From assembly GCF_027497215.1 (NCBI RefSeq), contig NZ_CP114904.1, forward strand, positions 2,750,001-2,814,000: a stretch of DNA of 64,000 nt, written 5' to 3'. This DNA comes from Micromonospora sp. WMMD812. Its GTDB lineage: Bacteria > Actinomycetota > Actinomycetes > Mycobacteriales > Micromonosporaceae. The position numbers and the translations under genes were made by a program. Below the pieces are notes generated by a model. That model was not told the origin of the DNA, searched no databases, and saw only the letters and a list, made by a program, of their open reading frames with translations. Shown piece after piece: positions 8,464 to 17,411 of the stretch (position 1 is the stretch's first letter; the number at the start of each line of letters is the position of its first letter).

Positions 8464-8562
8464 ATGGCCGAAATTCTCATCAAGATCGCCGTCGAGGTCC
8501 TCGCCGCCGCGTTGATCGCGCTCGTCACGACGCTGGTCCGCCGCAAGCTGTCCAACGCCTGA
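8464..8562 (+). CDS. Small single-span membrane protein (32 aa)
   Basis: A 32-codon frame, MAEILIKIAVEVLAAALIAL followed by VTTLVRRKLSNA. It starts with ATG 4 nt after a good ribosome-binding sequence (GCGGAAG, 8452-8460 region) and ends in TGA. One hydrophobic helix of about 20 residues and a basic tail predict an inner-membrane protein with the C-terminus inside. It lies in the otherwise gene-free 260 nt upstream of the FUSC gene and on the opposite strand. No family is recognised; a toxin-like or membrane-stress peptide is possible but unsupported. Confidence 0.6.
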   Translation: MAEILIKIAVEVLAAALIALVTTLVRRKLSNA

Positions 8563-8748
8563 CCGGCGGCGGCGTCGAGCCGGCCCGGCGGGCGGGCGAC
8601 TCCAACCTCCGCCGCACCAACTGTCGGCCTGTTCTCGGCTGCCGGCCGCGCCGGCGTGGGTGGCCGCACCGACCACGACCCGGTGGCCCTCGGTCGCTAC
8701 GTTGACGCAGACGGATGTCTCGGACGACGCGACGAGTGGGAGCTGACG

Positions 8749-9075
8749 ATGACGGTCCTCCGGGGTCTGCGGGAGGCGGTGCTGCTGTTGGTGATCGCGC
8801 TGGTGGTCATCGCGGTCGCCGCGGTGGTGTGGGTCGCGGTGGCCGGCGGCGGCTTCGCCTCCCGATTCGGTCTCGCCTCGATCCTCGTCGGGGTGCTGTT
8901 GGGGGTCACCGGCGACCTGACGCTGAGCCGGATCGGCATGCTCGATGCCCGGTCGACGTTCGGGCTCCCTCCCGAGCGGGAGACCGGCGGCGGTGGCCGG
9001 GTGCTCACCGGGGTCGGGATCTTCCTCTTCGTCGGCCTGCCGCTCGTCGTGGTGGGTGTCCTCCTGCTCGCCTGA
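8749..9075 (+). CDS. Small integral membrane protein, unknown function
   Basis: A 108-residue protein with three hydrophobic segments: LLLVIALVVIAVAAVVWVAV (about 12-32), FGLASILVGVLLGVTGDL (about 39-58) and VLTGVGIFLFVGLPLVVVGV (about 85-105). The loop between the second and third spans is polar (LPPERETGGGG). Start ATG 8749 follows GGGAGC. It ends at the stop codon of the convergent histidine kinase gene with no gap. I do not recognise a family. Confidence 0.7.
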   Translation: MTVLRGLREAVLLLVIALVVIAVAAVVWVAVAGGGFASRFGLASILVGVLLGVTGDLTLSRIGMLDARSTFGLPPERETGGGGRVLTGVGIFLFVGLPLVVVGVLLLA

Positions 9076-10491
9076 TCATCGGCCGTCGTCGGTCGCGGGC
9101 AGCACCGGCAGCCGCAGCGACGCGCGTAGCCCCGGCGCGTCGGCATCGGCGTCGGCGAGGCTGACCGTGCCGCCGGCGCGGCGCACCAACTCCCGGACGA
9201 TCGCCAGACCGAGGCCGGCCCCGCCCGCGTCCCGGGCGCGCGCGTCGTCCAGCCGGGTGAACCGGTCGAAGACCCGTTCCCGGTCCGCGGCCGGGATGCC
9301 CGGCCCGTCGTCGGTCACCGTCACCCGGTGGTACGCGCCCTCCGGCTCGGCGGCGAGCACCACCCGGCTCCGCGCGTGCCGGACCGCGTTGTCCACCAGG
9401 TTGGTCAGGATCCGGCGCAGCTCGTCGGGATGCCCGACGGTCCACAGCGGCTCGTCGGGCGGCGTCACCCGCACCGGCGGCGACGGGTAGCGGGCGGCCA
9501 CCGTGGCGAGCAGGTCGCCCAGCTCGACCGGACCGACGGCGCGCCCGCCCGGCGCGGCTGCGGCCGGGGCGGCGTCCGACTCGTCGAGCCGGGCCAGCAG
9601 CAGCAGGTCGTCGACCAGCCGACCCAACCGATCGGTGTCGGCGAGCAGATTCTCGGTCACCGCCGCCCAGTCCGTCCGGTCGCCGAGCCGCTGGGCCACC
9701 TCCAGCTCCGTACGGATGTTCGTGACCGGGCTGCGCAGCTCGTGCGCGGCGTCGGCGACGAACGCCCGCTGCCGCCGCCGCGCCGACTCCAGCCGGTCCA
9801 GCATCCCGTTGAGGGTGACCGCGAGCCGGTGCACCTCGTCCCGCGAGGCGGGCACCGGCAGCCGGCCGGGCCCGGCGCGCCCGGTGATCTCCTCGGCGCC
9901 ACGGCGCAGCGCCTCCACCGGCCGCAGGGTCGCGCCGACCACCCGCCAGGCGACGACGGCGAGCACGGCCACCAGCAGCGGGAAGCTGACCAGAAGGATG
10001 GTCCGGACCACGTGCGTGCTGTGCCGGACGTCGGTCAGCGACTTGGCGACCAGGACGGTGAGCGGGTCGGCGGCGGTGCCGGCGGGCACCGTCACCACCC
10101 GGACCGGGCCGGACAGCCCGACCCGCTCCCCCGACACCACCAGTCGCTGCCGCTGCTCCGGGTCCAGCCGTTCGGGGCGGACCATCGGCACCAGCCGGTC
10201 GGCGTCGATCGAGGCCGCCCGTATCCGGCCCTGGGCGTCGACCACCTGCACCCGGACCTGTCCGCCGGCGACCGGCAGCGGGTCGGGCAACGCGTCCTCG
10301 GCGGCGAGGAGGGCGACCGCGTCCGCGGTGCGGAAGGCCTCGCTGTCCACGCTGCGCTGCAGCACGTAGCCGAGCACGCCGAGCAGCATGAACCCGCCGA
10401 GGGCCAGCCCGACGGAGAGGCCGAGCACGCCGAGCGCCATCAGCCGCCCGCGCAGCCCGAGCGCGAGCGGTCGGCGCGACCGCGGGTTCAT
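9076..10491 (-). CDS. Sensor histidine kinase of an OmpR-type two-component system
   Basis: A 471-residue membrane kinase. A signal-anchor helix (18-45), an extracytoplasmic sensor of about 115 residues, and a second membrane helix (162-183) lead to HAMP (184-236). The phosphoacceptor is His250 in DAAHELRSPVTNIRTE. N-box NLVDNAVRHA, G1 DDGPGIP and G2 GAGLGLAIV complete the ATPase. The ATG overlaps the stop of the response regulator gene by 4 nt (ATGA), so the two are translationally coupled. The ligand is unknown. The divergent exported protein at 11238 is a possible target or partner. Confidence 0.92.
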   Translation of the reverse strand: MNPRSRRPLALGLRGRLMALGVLGLSVGLALGGFMLLGVLGYVLQRSVDSEAFRTADAVALLAAEDALPDPLPVAGGQVRVQVVDAQGRIRAASIDADRLVPMVRPERLDPEQRQRLVVSGERVGLSGPVRVVTVPAGTAADPLTVLVAKSLTDVRHSTHVVRTILLVSFPLLVAVLAVVAWRVVGATLRPVEALRRGAEEITGRAGPGRLPVPASRDEVHRLAVTLNGMLDRLESARRRQRAFVADAAHELRSPVTNIRTELEVAQRLGDRTDWAAVTENLLADTDRLGRLVDDLLLLARLDESDAAPAAAAPGGRAVGPVELGDLLATVAARYPSPPVRVTPPDEPLWTVGHPDELRRILTNLVDNAVRHARSRVVLAAEPEGAYHRVTVTDDGPGIPAADRERVFDRFTRLDDARARDAGGAGLGLAIVRELVRRAGGTVSLADADADAPGLRASLRLPVLPATDDGR

Positions 10492-11144
10492 GTGGCGAGC
10501 CGGTAGCCGGCGCCGCGGACCGTCTCCAGGCGCTCCCGACCGATCTTGCGGCGCAGGTAGCCGACGTACACCTCGACGGCGTTCGGCGCGGTCTCCACGC
10601 TGGCGTCCCAGACGTGGTCCAGCAGCTCGGTCTTGGAGACGACCTCGCCGGGGCGGCGCATCAGGTAGTCGAGCAGCGCGAACTCGCGGGCGGTCAGCGC
10701 GATCTCGGCGTCGGCCCGGGTCACCCGCCGGCGGGCCGGGTCGAGCCGCAGGTCGCCCACCGCCAGCACCGTCGGGCGTTCGGGCGCGCCCCGGCGCAGC
10801 AGCGCGCGCAGCCGGGCCAGCAGCACGACGTACGAGAAGGGTTTGGTCAGGTAGTCGTCGGCGCCGCAGTCCAGCCCGTCGGCCTGGTCGTACTCGCCGT
10901 CCTTCGCCGAGAGCATGAGCACCGGCAGCCAGTTCTCCTCGGCGCGCAGCCGACGGACCACCTCGTAGCCGGAGAGGCCAGGCAGCATCACGTCCAGGAC
11001 CATCGCGTCGTAGCCGCCGCCCCGCGCCGCGTCCAGCCCGGCAGGGCCGGTCGGCGCCACGTCCACCGCGAAGCCCTCGGCCTGCAGGCCCCGCTGCAGC
11101 GCGGCCGCCAGCCGCGCCTCGTCCTCCACCACCAGCAGCCGCAC
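10488..11144 (-). CDS. OmpR family response regulator
   Basis: A 218-residue regulator starting at GTG 11142-11144 (MRLLVVEDEARLA). The receiver has acidic residues VEDE, phosphorylatable Asp51 in MVLDVMLPG, and Lys in LTKPFSY. The C-terminal winged helix (about 125-218) includes LTAREFALLDYLMRRPGEVV and VYVGYLRRKIG, typical of OmpR/PhoB. It is the first gene of a two-gene operon with the histidine kinase. The 93-nt gap to the divergent LolA-like gene must hold its promoter. Confidence 0.93.
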   Translation of the reverse strand: MRLLVVEDEARLAAALQRGLQAEGFAVDVAPTGPAGLDAARGGGYDAMVLDVMLPGLSGYEVVRRLRAEENWLPVLMLSAKDGEYDQADGLDCGADDYLTKPFSYVVLLARLRALLRRGAPERPTVLAVGDLRLDPARRRVTRADAEIALTAREFALLDYLMRRPGEVVSKTELLDHVWDASVETAPNAVEVYVGYLRRKIGRERLETVRGAGYRLAT

Positions 11145-11237
11145 GCGTCAAGGGTGCCACCCGCTTTCACCCCGATACCGGCGTCCTCAGCGCCCTCACA
11201 GCCGACACCGGGCAGGATGTCACCAGGAGGTGCCGTC

Positions 11238-12359
11238 ATGTCCGTCCTGAACACCCGTCCCGTCCTGCGCTGGCTGGTGCCCGTGGCCGCCGCCGCCACC
11301 GTGATCGGTGGCGGGGCCGCGATCGGCACGTTCGCCGCCGAGGCCGAGCCGAGCCTGCCGCCGCGCACGGCCGCCCAGCTCCTTGTCGACCTGCAGACGT
11401 CCCAGCTGGAGGGCCTGTCCGGCACCGTCGTGCAGCGGGCCGACCTGGGCCTGCCGCCGATCGCCGGCCTGGTCGGCGGCGGCAACGACCTGACCGCCCT
11501 GGTGACCGGCACGCACACCCTGCGGGTCTGGTACTCCGGGCCGGACCGGCAGCGGGTCGCGCTGCTGGACACGCTCGGCGAGAAGGACGTGATCCGCAAC
11601 GGCCGCGACGTGTGGACCTGGGACAGCCGGAGCAACGCGGCCACCCACCACACGCTGGGCGCCGACGCGGCCGGGAAGCCGGGCGCCCACGACAGCGACG
11701 CGGCGGCGCCGGTCACGCCACAGGAGGCCGCCGACAAGGCGCTCGCGGCGATCGACCCGACCACCGCGGTCAGCGTGGGCCGGGCCGCCACGGTCGCCGG
11801 GCGGGACGCGTACGAGCTGGTGCTGGAGCCGCGCGACAAGGCCTCGCTGGTGCACCAGCTGCGGATCGCCATCGACGCCCGCGAGCACGTGCCGCTGCGG
11901 TTCGAGGTCTTCGCCACCGGCAGCGACCAGCCGGCGTTCGAGGTGGCGTTCACCCAGGTCACCCTGAGCCGGCCGGACGCCGACCAGTTCTCCTTCAACC
12001 CGCCGCCCGGGGCGACGGTGAAGGAGGAGACGGCCGACCGACCCGCCGGGCCGACCCGCCAGCCGACGACGGCGGAGCAGCCGCAGTTGCGTACGGTCGG
12101 GACCGGCTGGACCACCGTGCTGGTGGCCCGGACCGACGCCGCCGGCGCGAAGGACGGCGCGAAGGGCGCCACCGGGGCGACCGGCCCGGCCGGCGGCGAG
12201 TTCGCCGGAGCGCTGGGGTCGCTTCCGGCGGTCCGCGGTGACTGGGGCAGCGGTCGGCTGCTGACCGGCAAGTTGTTCAGCGTTCTGCTCACCGACGACG
12301 GCCGGGTGCTGGCCGGCGCGGTGACCCCGGAGCGGCTCTACGAGGTGGCGCGCGGCTGA
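11238..12359 (+). CDS. Exported LolA-like/sigma-E regulator-like protein
   Basis: A 373-residue protein with an N-terminal export signal or anchor (WLVPVAAAATVIGGGAAIGTF, shown here only in outline; about residues 12-32). The body has the LolA-like fold pattern: TAAQLLVDLQ, a central strand-rich region with RVWYSGPDRQRVAL and DVWTWDSRSNAATHH, then FEVAFTQVTLSRPDADQFSF NPPPG. Related actinobacterial proteins are annotated as outer membrane lipoprotein carrier-like or DUF2092. AGGAGG at 11225-11230 sets the ATG at 11238. It is divergent from the two-component system, which suggests that its level or activity is linked to envelope sensing. A lipid-binding role is inference. Confidence 0.72.
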   Translation: MSVLNTRPVLRWLVPVAAAATVIGGGAAIGTFAAEAEPSLPPRTAAQLLVDLQTSQLEGLSGTVVQRADLGLPPIAGLVGGGNDLTALVTGTHTLRVWYSGPDRQRVALLDTLGEKDVIRNGRDVWTWDSRSNAATHHTLGADAAGKPGAHDSDAAAPVTPQEAADKALAAIDPTTAVSVGRAATVAGRDAYELVLEPRDKASLVHQLRIAIDAREHVPLRFEVFATGSDQPAFEVAFTQVTLSRPDADQFSFNPPPGATVKEETADRPAGPTRQPTTAEQPQLRTVGTGWTTVLVARTDAAGAKDGAKGATGATGPAGGEFAGALGSLPAVRGDWGSGRLLTGKLFSVLLTDDGRVLAGAVTPERLYEVARG

Positions 12360-12389
12360 CCACGGCCGGCCGATCCACCGGAATCGTGC

Positions 12390-12420
12390 GGCGCTGCCGG
12401 CGTACCTCGCCGGCAGCGCC
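12390..12420. terminator. Bidirectional terminator hairpin
   Basis: A perfect 13-bp inverted repeat (GGCGCTGCCGGCG and complement) with loop TACCT lies between the LolA-like gene and the convergent LysR gene. It has no U-tract but the stem is strong. Confidence 0.6.
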
Positions 12421-12469
12421 GTTCGCCGTCCGGCACCGTTCTGCCTGATCGCCGACCCCGGGCTGGCAC

Positions 12470-13378
12470 TCATCCGGTGGCGGCGCGGGCCGTGAGAAGG
12501 TCGAGGACGAGAGCCAGCGGCGACCAGCCCGCCCGGCCCCGGCGGGTGACCGCGTACGAGCGCAGGCGCACCTCCGGCCCGCTGAGCGGGACCAGGCGGA
12601 CGCCCGGCAGGGTCGGCTGGTCGGCCGGCAGCAGTCCCACGCCCAGCCCGGCGACGATCATGTCCTGGACGAGTTCCAGGCTGTCCGCCCGATGCTCGAC
12701 GCGGGGCACGAAGTCGGCCATCGCGGCCACGGCGCGCACCACCACCTCGTCGGCGGTGTTGCGGGAGTTGACGATCCAGTCGTCGGCCGCGAACCGGCGG
12801 AAGACCTCGGGGGACGTACCGGTGACCGGCGGGGCGCCGGCCGGCACACCCAGGCCCCAGGATGCGGACCAGAGCGGGGTGGCCTCGACGGTGTGGTCGG
12901 CGGGCGCCGGGGCGAGGTGGTAGTCGTAGGTGAGCGCCAGGTCCACCTCGTCCGCCGTGAGCAGGGCGTGCGCCTCGGCCGGCTCATGCTCGTGGATGCG
13001 CAGCCGGACCGCCGGGTGGCGGACCGCGAGGTCGGCGGCGACCGGCAGCAGCGACCGGCGTACGGCGGTGGCGAAGCCGGCGACGCGGACGGTGCCGGCC
13101 GGTTCGGCGTGCGGGTCGAGGTCCAGCCGGGCGGCGTCGACGGCGGCGAGGATCGTCACCGCGTGTCGGGCGAGCCGCCGTCCCGCGGGGGTGAGCCGGA
13201 CCCGCCGCCCGGCCGGCTCGATCAGCTCGACCCCGACCTCGCGGGCCAGCACGGCGAGCTGCTGGGACACCGTGGAGGTGGTCACTCCCAGCTCGTCGGC
13301 GACCTCCCGCATCGAGCCCAGCCGGGCCAACTCGCGCAACAACCGGAGCCGCCGCAGGTCCATCCCCGCATTGTTCAC
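12470..13378 (-). CDS. LysR family transcriptional regulator
   Basis: A 302-residue LysR-type regulator. The winged HTH (about 6-65) reads MDLRRLRLLRELARLGSMRE then VADELGVTTSTVSQQLAVL. A periplasmic-binding-like effector domain follows (about 90-295). It is divergent from the RhtA-like exporter gene, with only 68 nt between the starts, so it is the obvious regulator of that gene. An AACCGT/ACGGTT inverted repeat (13391-13396 and 13420-13425) in the gap is a candidate site. The start is GTG 13378; ATG 13363 (MDLRRL) is equally possible. Confidence 0.88.
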   Translation of the reverse strand: MNNAGMDLRRLRLLRELARLGSMREVADELGVTTSTVSQQLAVLAREVGVELIEPAGRRVRLTPAGRRLARHAVTILAAVDAARLDLDPHAEPAGTVRVAGFATAVRRSLLPVAADLAVRHPAVRLRIHEHEPAEAHALLTADEVDLALTYDYHLAPAPADHTVEATPLWSASWGLGVPAGAPPVTGTSPEVFRRFAADDWIVNSRNTADEVVVRAVAAMADFVPRVEHRADSLELVQDMIVAGLGVGLLPADQPTLPGVRLVPLSGPEVRLRSYAVTRRGRAGWSPLALVLDLLTARAATG

Positions 13379-13446
13379 CCTCGTCGAACGAACCGTCCAG
13401 CAACGGCACGTGGACGTGAACGGTTGGTAGCGGGTCTACTGGGCCC

Positions 13447-14328
13447 GTGACTCCCACCCGCGCCGGTTCGGCCATGGCCCTGGCCTCGATGATGCTCGTG
13501 CAGCTCGGGTTGGCCGCCTCGGTCGGCCTCTTCGACGAGGTCGGTCCCGAGGGCGCCGCCTGGCTCCGGCTGGCCTGGGCGGGGGTCCTGCTCGCGGTCC
13601 TGGTCCGCCCGCGCCCCTCCGCGTTCACCCGCTCCGCGCTCTCCGCCTGCCTGGCGCTGGGCGTGGTGACCGCCGGGATCACCATCCTGTTCATGGCCGC
13701 CGTGGCCCGGCTGCCGCTGGGCACGGCCAGCGCGCTCGAGTTCCTCGGCCCGCTCGGGGTCGCGGTGGCACGGGGGCGGGGCGGCACGAAGCTCTGGCCG
13801 GTGCTCGCCGGTGCCGGGGTGCTGCTGCTCACCGAGCCGTGGCGGGGCGGGGCCGACCCGCTGGGCGTGGCGTACGCGCTGGCCGCCGGCGCCTGCTGGG
13901 CGGCGTACATCCTGCTCACCCAGCGGGTCGGCGACGAGGTCTCCGGGCTGCGCGGTCTGGCCGTCTCCATGCCGGTGGCCGCCCTGGTGGCCACCGTGGT
14001 CGTCGGCCCGTCGGTCATCACCGACCTCAGTTGGGGGGTGCTGCTCGCCGGCCTGGGTCTGGCGGTGCTGCTGCCGGTGATCCCGTTCGCCCTGGAGTTG
14101 CTCGCCCTGCGCCGGCTGACCACCGCCGCCTTCGGCACGTTGATGAGCCTGGAGCCGGCGATCGCCGTGCTCGTGGGCCTGGTCGCGCTGCGCCAAGTGC
14201 CGGGCGTCGCGCCACTGCTGGGCGTCGTGTTCGTGGTGGTGGCCGGTATCGGCGCGGAGCGTACCGGCGGGCGGACGGAGTCGGCCGAGCCGGCCCGGAC
14301 CGAGCCGGCGCCGGCCGGCACCGCCTGA
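13447..14328 (+). CDS. EamA/DMT family exporter, RhtA-like
   Basis: A 293-residue membrane protein with ten hydrophobic helices in two EamA repeats. The first repeat includes [19 protein letters not shown] and the second [20 protein letters not shown], which match the threonine/homoserine exporter RhtA branch of the drug/metabolite transporters. The tail is Pro/Glu-rich and probably cytoplasmic. The start is GTG 13447. The divergent LysR gene probably controls it. An amino-acid or small-metabolite export role is expected from the family; the substrate is not shown by sequence. Confidence 0.85.
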   Translation: MTPTRAGSAMALASMMLVQLGLAASVGLFDEVGPEGAAWLRLAWAGVLLAVLVRPRPSAFTRSALSACLALGVVTAGITILFMAAVARLPLGTASALEFLGPLGVAVARGRGGTKLWPVLAGAGVLLLTEPWRGGADPLGVAYALAAGACWAAYILLTQRVGDEVSGLRGLAVSMPVAALVATVVVGPSVITDLSWGVLLAGLGLAVLLPVIPFALELLALRRLTTAAFGTLMSLEPAIAVLVGLVALRQVPGVAPLLGVVFVVVAGIGAERTGGRTESAEPARTEPAPAGTA

Positions 14329-14524
14329 GACCAGCCGGCCGCGACCTCGTCGGCGGCGCCGCGCCAACCGGACCCGGCGCGCGGGTCGGTCAGTTCGGCG
14401 GGGACCAGCCGAGACGACGGCGGCGGCGCTCCGAGACGACGGCGGCTACACCGGCCCGGCCTGCGCGGCGAGGAAGGCGTCGTCGAGTCGGACCCGCCGC
14501 CGCGCCGCGACGCGCCCGCCGGGC

Positions 14525-14554
14525 TTGGTCCGGCCCGCGCCGACGCGCTATCTT
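14525..14554 (+). promoter_or_regulatory. Candidate promoter of the HelD gene
   Basis: TTGGTC (14525-14530) and TATCTT (14549-14554) are separated by 18 bp, an acceptable vegetative promoter. The start site would be near 14561, giving a leader of about 70 nt that carries the hairpin at 14576-14596. The rest of the 300-nt gap after the exporter gene shows no coding signal. I did not find the rifamycin-associated inverted repeat known upstream of some HelR genes. Confidence 0.45.
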
Positions 14555-14569
14555 TCACCGTTCAGGCAC

Positions 14570-14596
14570 AAAAAAGAACGGCTCTGAAAGCCGTTC
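14570..14596 (-). terminator. Intrinsic terminator pointing leftward
   Basis: On the minus strand the sequence reads GAACGGCT-TTCAG-AGCCGTTC followed by TTTTTT and G, a textbook rho-independent terminator with an 8-bp stem (14576-14583 with 14589-14596). No minus-strand gene lies to its right, where the plus-strand HelD gene begins. On the plus strand the same hairpin would form in the HelD leader but without a U-tract. Confidence 0.6.
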
Positions 14597-14628
14597 CTAG
14601 GACGAATTCTAATGCTTAGGGAGACGGC

Positions 14629-16926
14629 TTGTCAAGGCACTCCGGAGTTACCGGCGAATTGCCGCACGACGACGAGATCGGCCACGAGCAGGAGTACGTC
14701 TCCATGCTCTACCACCGGCTTGACGGGCTGCGTGACCAGGCCGCCCGCCGGCTCACCGACGAGCTACGGGCGACCGGCGGGACGCTGCAGGCCCGCTCCC
14801 AGCGGGACAGTTCGGTGCGCATGTACGCCGACCAGGTCGAGCAGTTCTCCGCGGTGGAGAACGGGCTCTGCTTCGGCCGGCTCGACGGCGACGACGGGGC
14901 CCGGCACTACATCGGCCGGATCGGCATCTTCGACACCACCGGCGACTACGACCCGCTGCTGATGGACTGGCGCGCGCCGGCGGCCCGCCCGTTCTACCTG
15001 GCCACCGCCGCCAACCCGCAGGGCGTACGGCGCCGCCGGCACCTGCGGACCCGGCAGCGGAAGGTGACCGGCCTCAACGACGAGGTGCTGGACATCGCCA
15101 CCGCCTCCCCCACCGCCCACGAGGAGCTGACCGGCGAGGCGTCGCTGCTCGCCGCGCTGAACGCCGGCCGGACCGGCCGCATGCGCGACATCGTCGAGAC
15201 CATCCAGGCCGAGCAGGACCAGATCATCCGCGCCGACCTGCCCGGAGTGCTGGTGGTCCAGGGCGGCCCCGGCACCGGCAAGACGGCGGTGGCGCTGCAC
15301 CGCGCCGCGTACCTGCTCTACACCCACCGGCGGGAGCTCTCCACCCGGGGCGTGCTGCTGGTCGGCCCGAACGCGACGTTCCTGCGCTACATCTCGCAGG
15401 TGCTTCCGGCGCTCGCCGAGACCGGCGTGCTGCTGCGCACCCAGGCCGACCTCTTCCCCGGCGTGCAAGCCCGCCGGACCGAGCCGGCCGAGGTCGCCGC
15501 GCTGAAGGGCCGGGCCGTGATGGTCGACGTGCTGGCCTCGGCGGTGCGCGACCGGCAGTGGGTGCCGGACGAGCCGATGGAGATCGAGATCGAGCGGGAG
15601 GTGCTCACTCTCGACCCCGAGATCGTCCGGGCCGCCCGGGACCGGGCCCGCCGGTCGGGCCGGCCGCACAACCTGGCCCGCGCGCTGTTCGACATCGAGG
15701 TCGTGCACGCGCTCGCCGACCAGGTGGCCGAGCGCATCGGCGCGGACCCGCTCGGCGGGGAGAACCTGCTCGACGAGGCCGACCTCGCCGAGATCCGCCG
15801 CGAACTGCGCGACGAGCCGGAGCTGCGGGCCGCGCTGGACCAGCTCTGGCCGGTGCTCACCCCGCAGCGGCTGCTCGCCGACCTGTACGCCGACGCCGAC
15901 CGGATCGCGACCGCGGCGGCCGTGCTGACGCCGGCCGAGCGGGCCCTGTTGCACCGCGAACCGGGCGGCTGGACGCCGGCCGACGTGCCCCTGCTGGACG
16001 AGGCCGCCGAGCTGCTGGGCGAGGACGAGCGCACCGCGGCGGCCCGCCGCGAGCGAATCCGGACCCTGCAACGGGAGTACGCCGAGGGCGTGCTGGAGAT
16101 CGCCCGCGGTTCCCGGTCGATCGACGTCGAGGACGAGGCCGACGGCGGCGAGATCCTGGGCGTCACCGATCTGATCGACGCCGACCGGCTCCTGGAACGG
16201 CAGGAGGAGTCGGACCGGCTGACCACCGCCCAGCGGGCGGCGGCCGACCGGAGCTGGGCGTTCGGCCACGTCATCGTGGACGAGGCACAGGAGCTGTCGC
16301 CGATGGCCTGGCGGCTGCTCATGCGCCGCTGCCCCAGCCGCTCGATGACCATCGTCGGGGACGTCGCGCAGACCGGCGCGCTCGCCGGCACGCCGTCCTG
16401 GCGGGAGGCGCTGGAGCCGTACGTGGCGGACCGGTGGCGGCTGACCGAGCTGACCGTGAGCTACCGCACCCCGGCCGAGATCATGGCGGTCGCCGCCGAC
16501 CTGCTCACCGAGATCGACCCGACACTGCGGCCGCCCCGTTCCGTACGGGAGAGCGGCTGTCCCCCGTGGGACCGCGCGGTGGGCGCGGGCCGGCTGACGG
16601 CGGAACTGGTCGACGCCGCGACGCGGGAGGCGTCCAGCCTGGACGACGGCCGGCTCGGGGTCATCGTCCCGGCCGGGCTGGTGGACGACCTCGGCGTGGC
16701 GCTCACCGGGGCGCTGCCGGAGGCCACGGTCGGCGAGCACCCGGAGCTGGAGAGCCGGGTGGTCGTGCTGACGGTGGCGCAGGCCAAGGGGCTGGAGTTC
16801 GACTCGGTGCTGGTGGTCGACCCGGACCGGATCGTGGCAGAGTCGCCGCGCGGACGCAGCGACCTCTACGTCGCCCTTACCCGCGCGACCCAACGCCTCG
16901 GCGTCCTGCGCCCCACGTCGGCGTAG
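14629..16926 (+). CDS. helD: HelD/HelR-type UvrD-like ATPase, RNA polymerase recycling factor
   Basis: A 765-residue superfamily 1 ATPase. After an N-terminal coiled arm (about 15-60) comes Walker A GGPGTGKT (212-219). A long insert follows, then Walker B-type VDEAQELSPMAW, the motif GDVAQTGALAG, and the C-terminal KGLEFDSVLVVDP and YVALTRATQRLG. This combination is that of HelD, which removes stalled RNA polymerase from DNA; the actinobacterial HelR branch can also confer rifamycin tolerance. The start is TTG 14629 with AGGGAG at 14618-14623 well placed. It stands alone, with a structured AT-rich leader. HelD versus HelR cannot be decided from the sequence alone. Confidence 0.88.
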   Translation: MSRHSGVTGELPHDDEIGHEQEYVSMLYHRLDGLRDQAARRLTDELRATGGTLQARSQRDSSVRMYADQVEQFSAVENGLCFGRLDGDDGARHYIGRIGIFDTTGDYDPLLMDWRAPAARPFYLATAANPQGVRRRRHLRTRQRKVTGLNDEVLDIATASPTAHEELTGEASLLAALNAGRTGRMRDIVETIQAEQDQIIRADLPGVLVVQGGPGTGKTAVALHRAAYLLYTHRRELSTRGVLLVGPNATFLRYISQVLPALAETGVLLRTQADLFPGVQARRTEPAEVAALKGRAVMVDVLASAVRDRQWVPDEPMEIEIEREVLTLDPEIVRAARDRARRSGRPHNLARALFDIEVVHALADQVAERIGADPLGGENLLDEADLAEIRRELRDEPELRAALDQLWPVLTPQRLLADLYADADRIATAAAVLTPAERALLHREPGGWTPADVPLLDEAAELLGEDERTAAARRERIRTLQREYAEGVLEIARGSRSIDVEDEADGGEILGVTDLIDADRLLERQEESDRLTTAQRAAADRSWAFGHVIVDEAQELSPMAWRLLMRRCPSRSMTIVGDVAQTGALAGTPSWREALEPYVADRWRLTELTVSYRTPAEIMAVAADLLTEIDPTLRPPRSVRESGCPPWDRAVGAGRLTAELVDAATREASSLDDGRLGVIVPAGLVDDLGVALTGALPEATVGEHPELESRVVVLTVAQAKGLEFDSVLVVDPDRIVAESPRGRSDLYVALTRATQRLGVLRPTSA

Positions 16927-17023
16927 GAATGGCGTAGGCGCGCGAGATCCATACCACCGCGGCCCGGGCTGACCGGAGCCGCCCACCCCTCGACTGTCCA
17001 GTGTGGAGTGCGAGCATGGCCGC

Positions 17024-17353
17024 ATGGACATCTACGAGGACGCCCGCGCCGTGTCACGCGCCGACCTGGCCGCCTGGCTGCGCCAGCTGGCCAACCAGCT
17101 GGAGTCGGACGGAAAGATCTTCTACGGGGCCGCGGGTGCGGTCGCGGTCGCGGACCAGGTGACGTGCGAGCTGGAGATCGAGCGCGACGGCGACGCGGAG
17201 ATCTCGGTCGAGATCGAGTTCTCCTGGACCGAGTCCGCGCCGCCGGCACCGGCGGCGCCGACCTCATCGACGGTGTCCACCTCGTCGGCGTCCTCCTCGG
17301 CGGTGCCGGCCGAGGAGGACGCCGTCGGTGGCGAGGCCGCCGGCGACAAGTAG
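17024..17353 (+). CDS. Amphi-Trp domain protein
   Basis: A 109-residue protein. Residues 10-70 (SRADLAAWLRQLANQLESDG, then a strand, then CELEIERDGDAEISVEIEF and SWTE) follow the amphi-Trp domain pattern found in small prokaryotic proteins of unknown function. The C-terminal 35 residues are Ser/Ala/Pro-rich and disordered. ATG 17024 is chosen; an upstream in-frame ATG at 17003 has no better context. It is followed by a strong terminator hairpin. Confidence 0.75.
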   Translation: MDIYEDARAVSRADLAAWLRQLANQLESDGKIFYGAAGAVAVADQVTCELEIERDGDAEISVEIEFSWTESAPPAPAAPTSSTVSTSSASSSAVPAEEDAVGGEAAGDK

Positions 17354-17371
17354 GCACGACCGCACGGTGCC

Positions 17372-17407
17372 CGGCGGATCCCCGCCGGGCACCGTGCCAA
17401 GCCCTCC
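17372..17407. terminator. Bidirectional terminator hairpin
   Basis: A perfect 16-bp inverted repeat (17372-17387 and 17392-17407, loop ATCC) lies between the amphi-Trp gene and the convergent hypothetical gene that stops at 17412. Confidence 0.75.
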
Positions 17408-17411
17408 ACCG

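Noticed and set aside
9076..11160. 694-codon minus-strand frame covering the whole two-component system
   Set aside because: Only the part from 10491 down is the histidine kinase; the rest is a shadow of the response regulator frame.
14329..14628. Rifamycin-associated element upstream of the HelD gene
   Set aside because: I looked for the 19-bp GGGGCTTGC-type inverted repeat reported before some HelR genes and did not find it.
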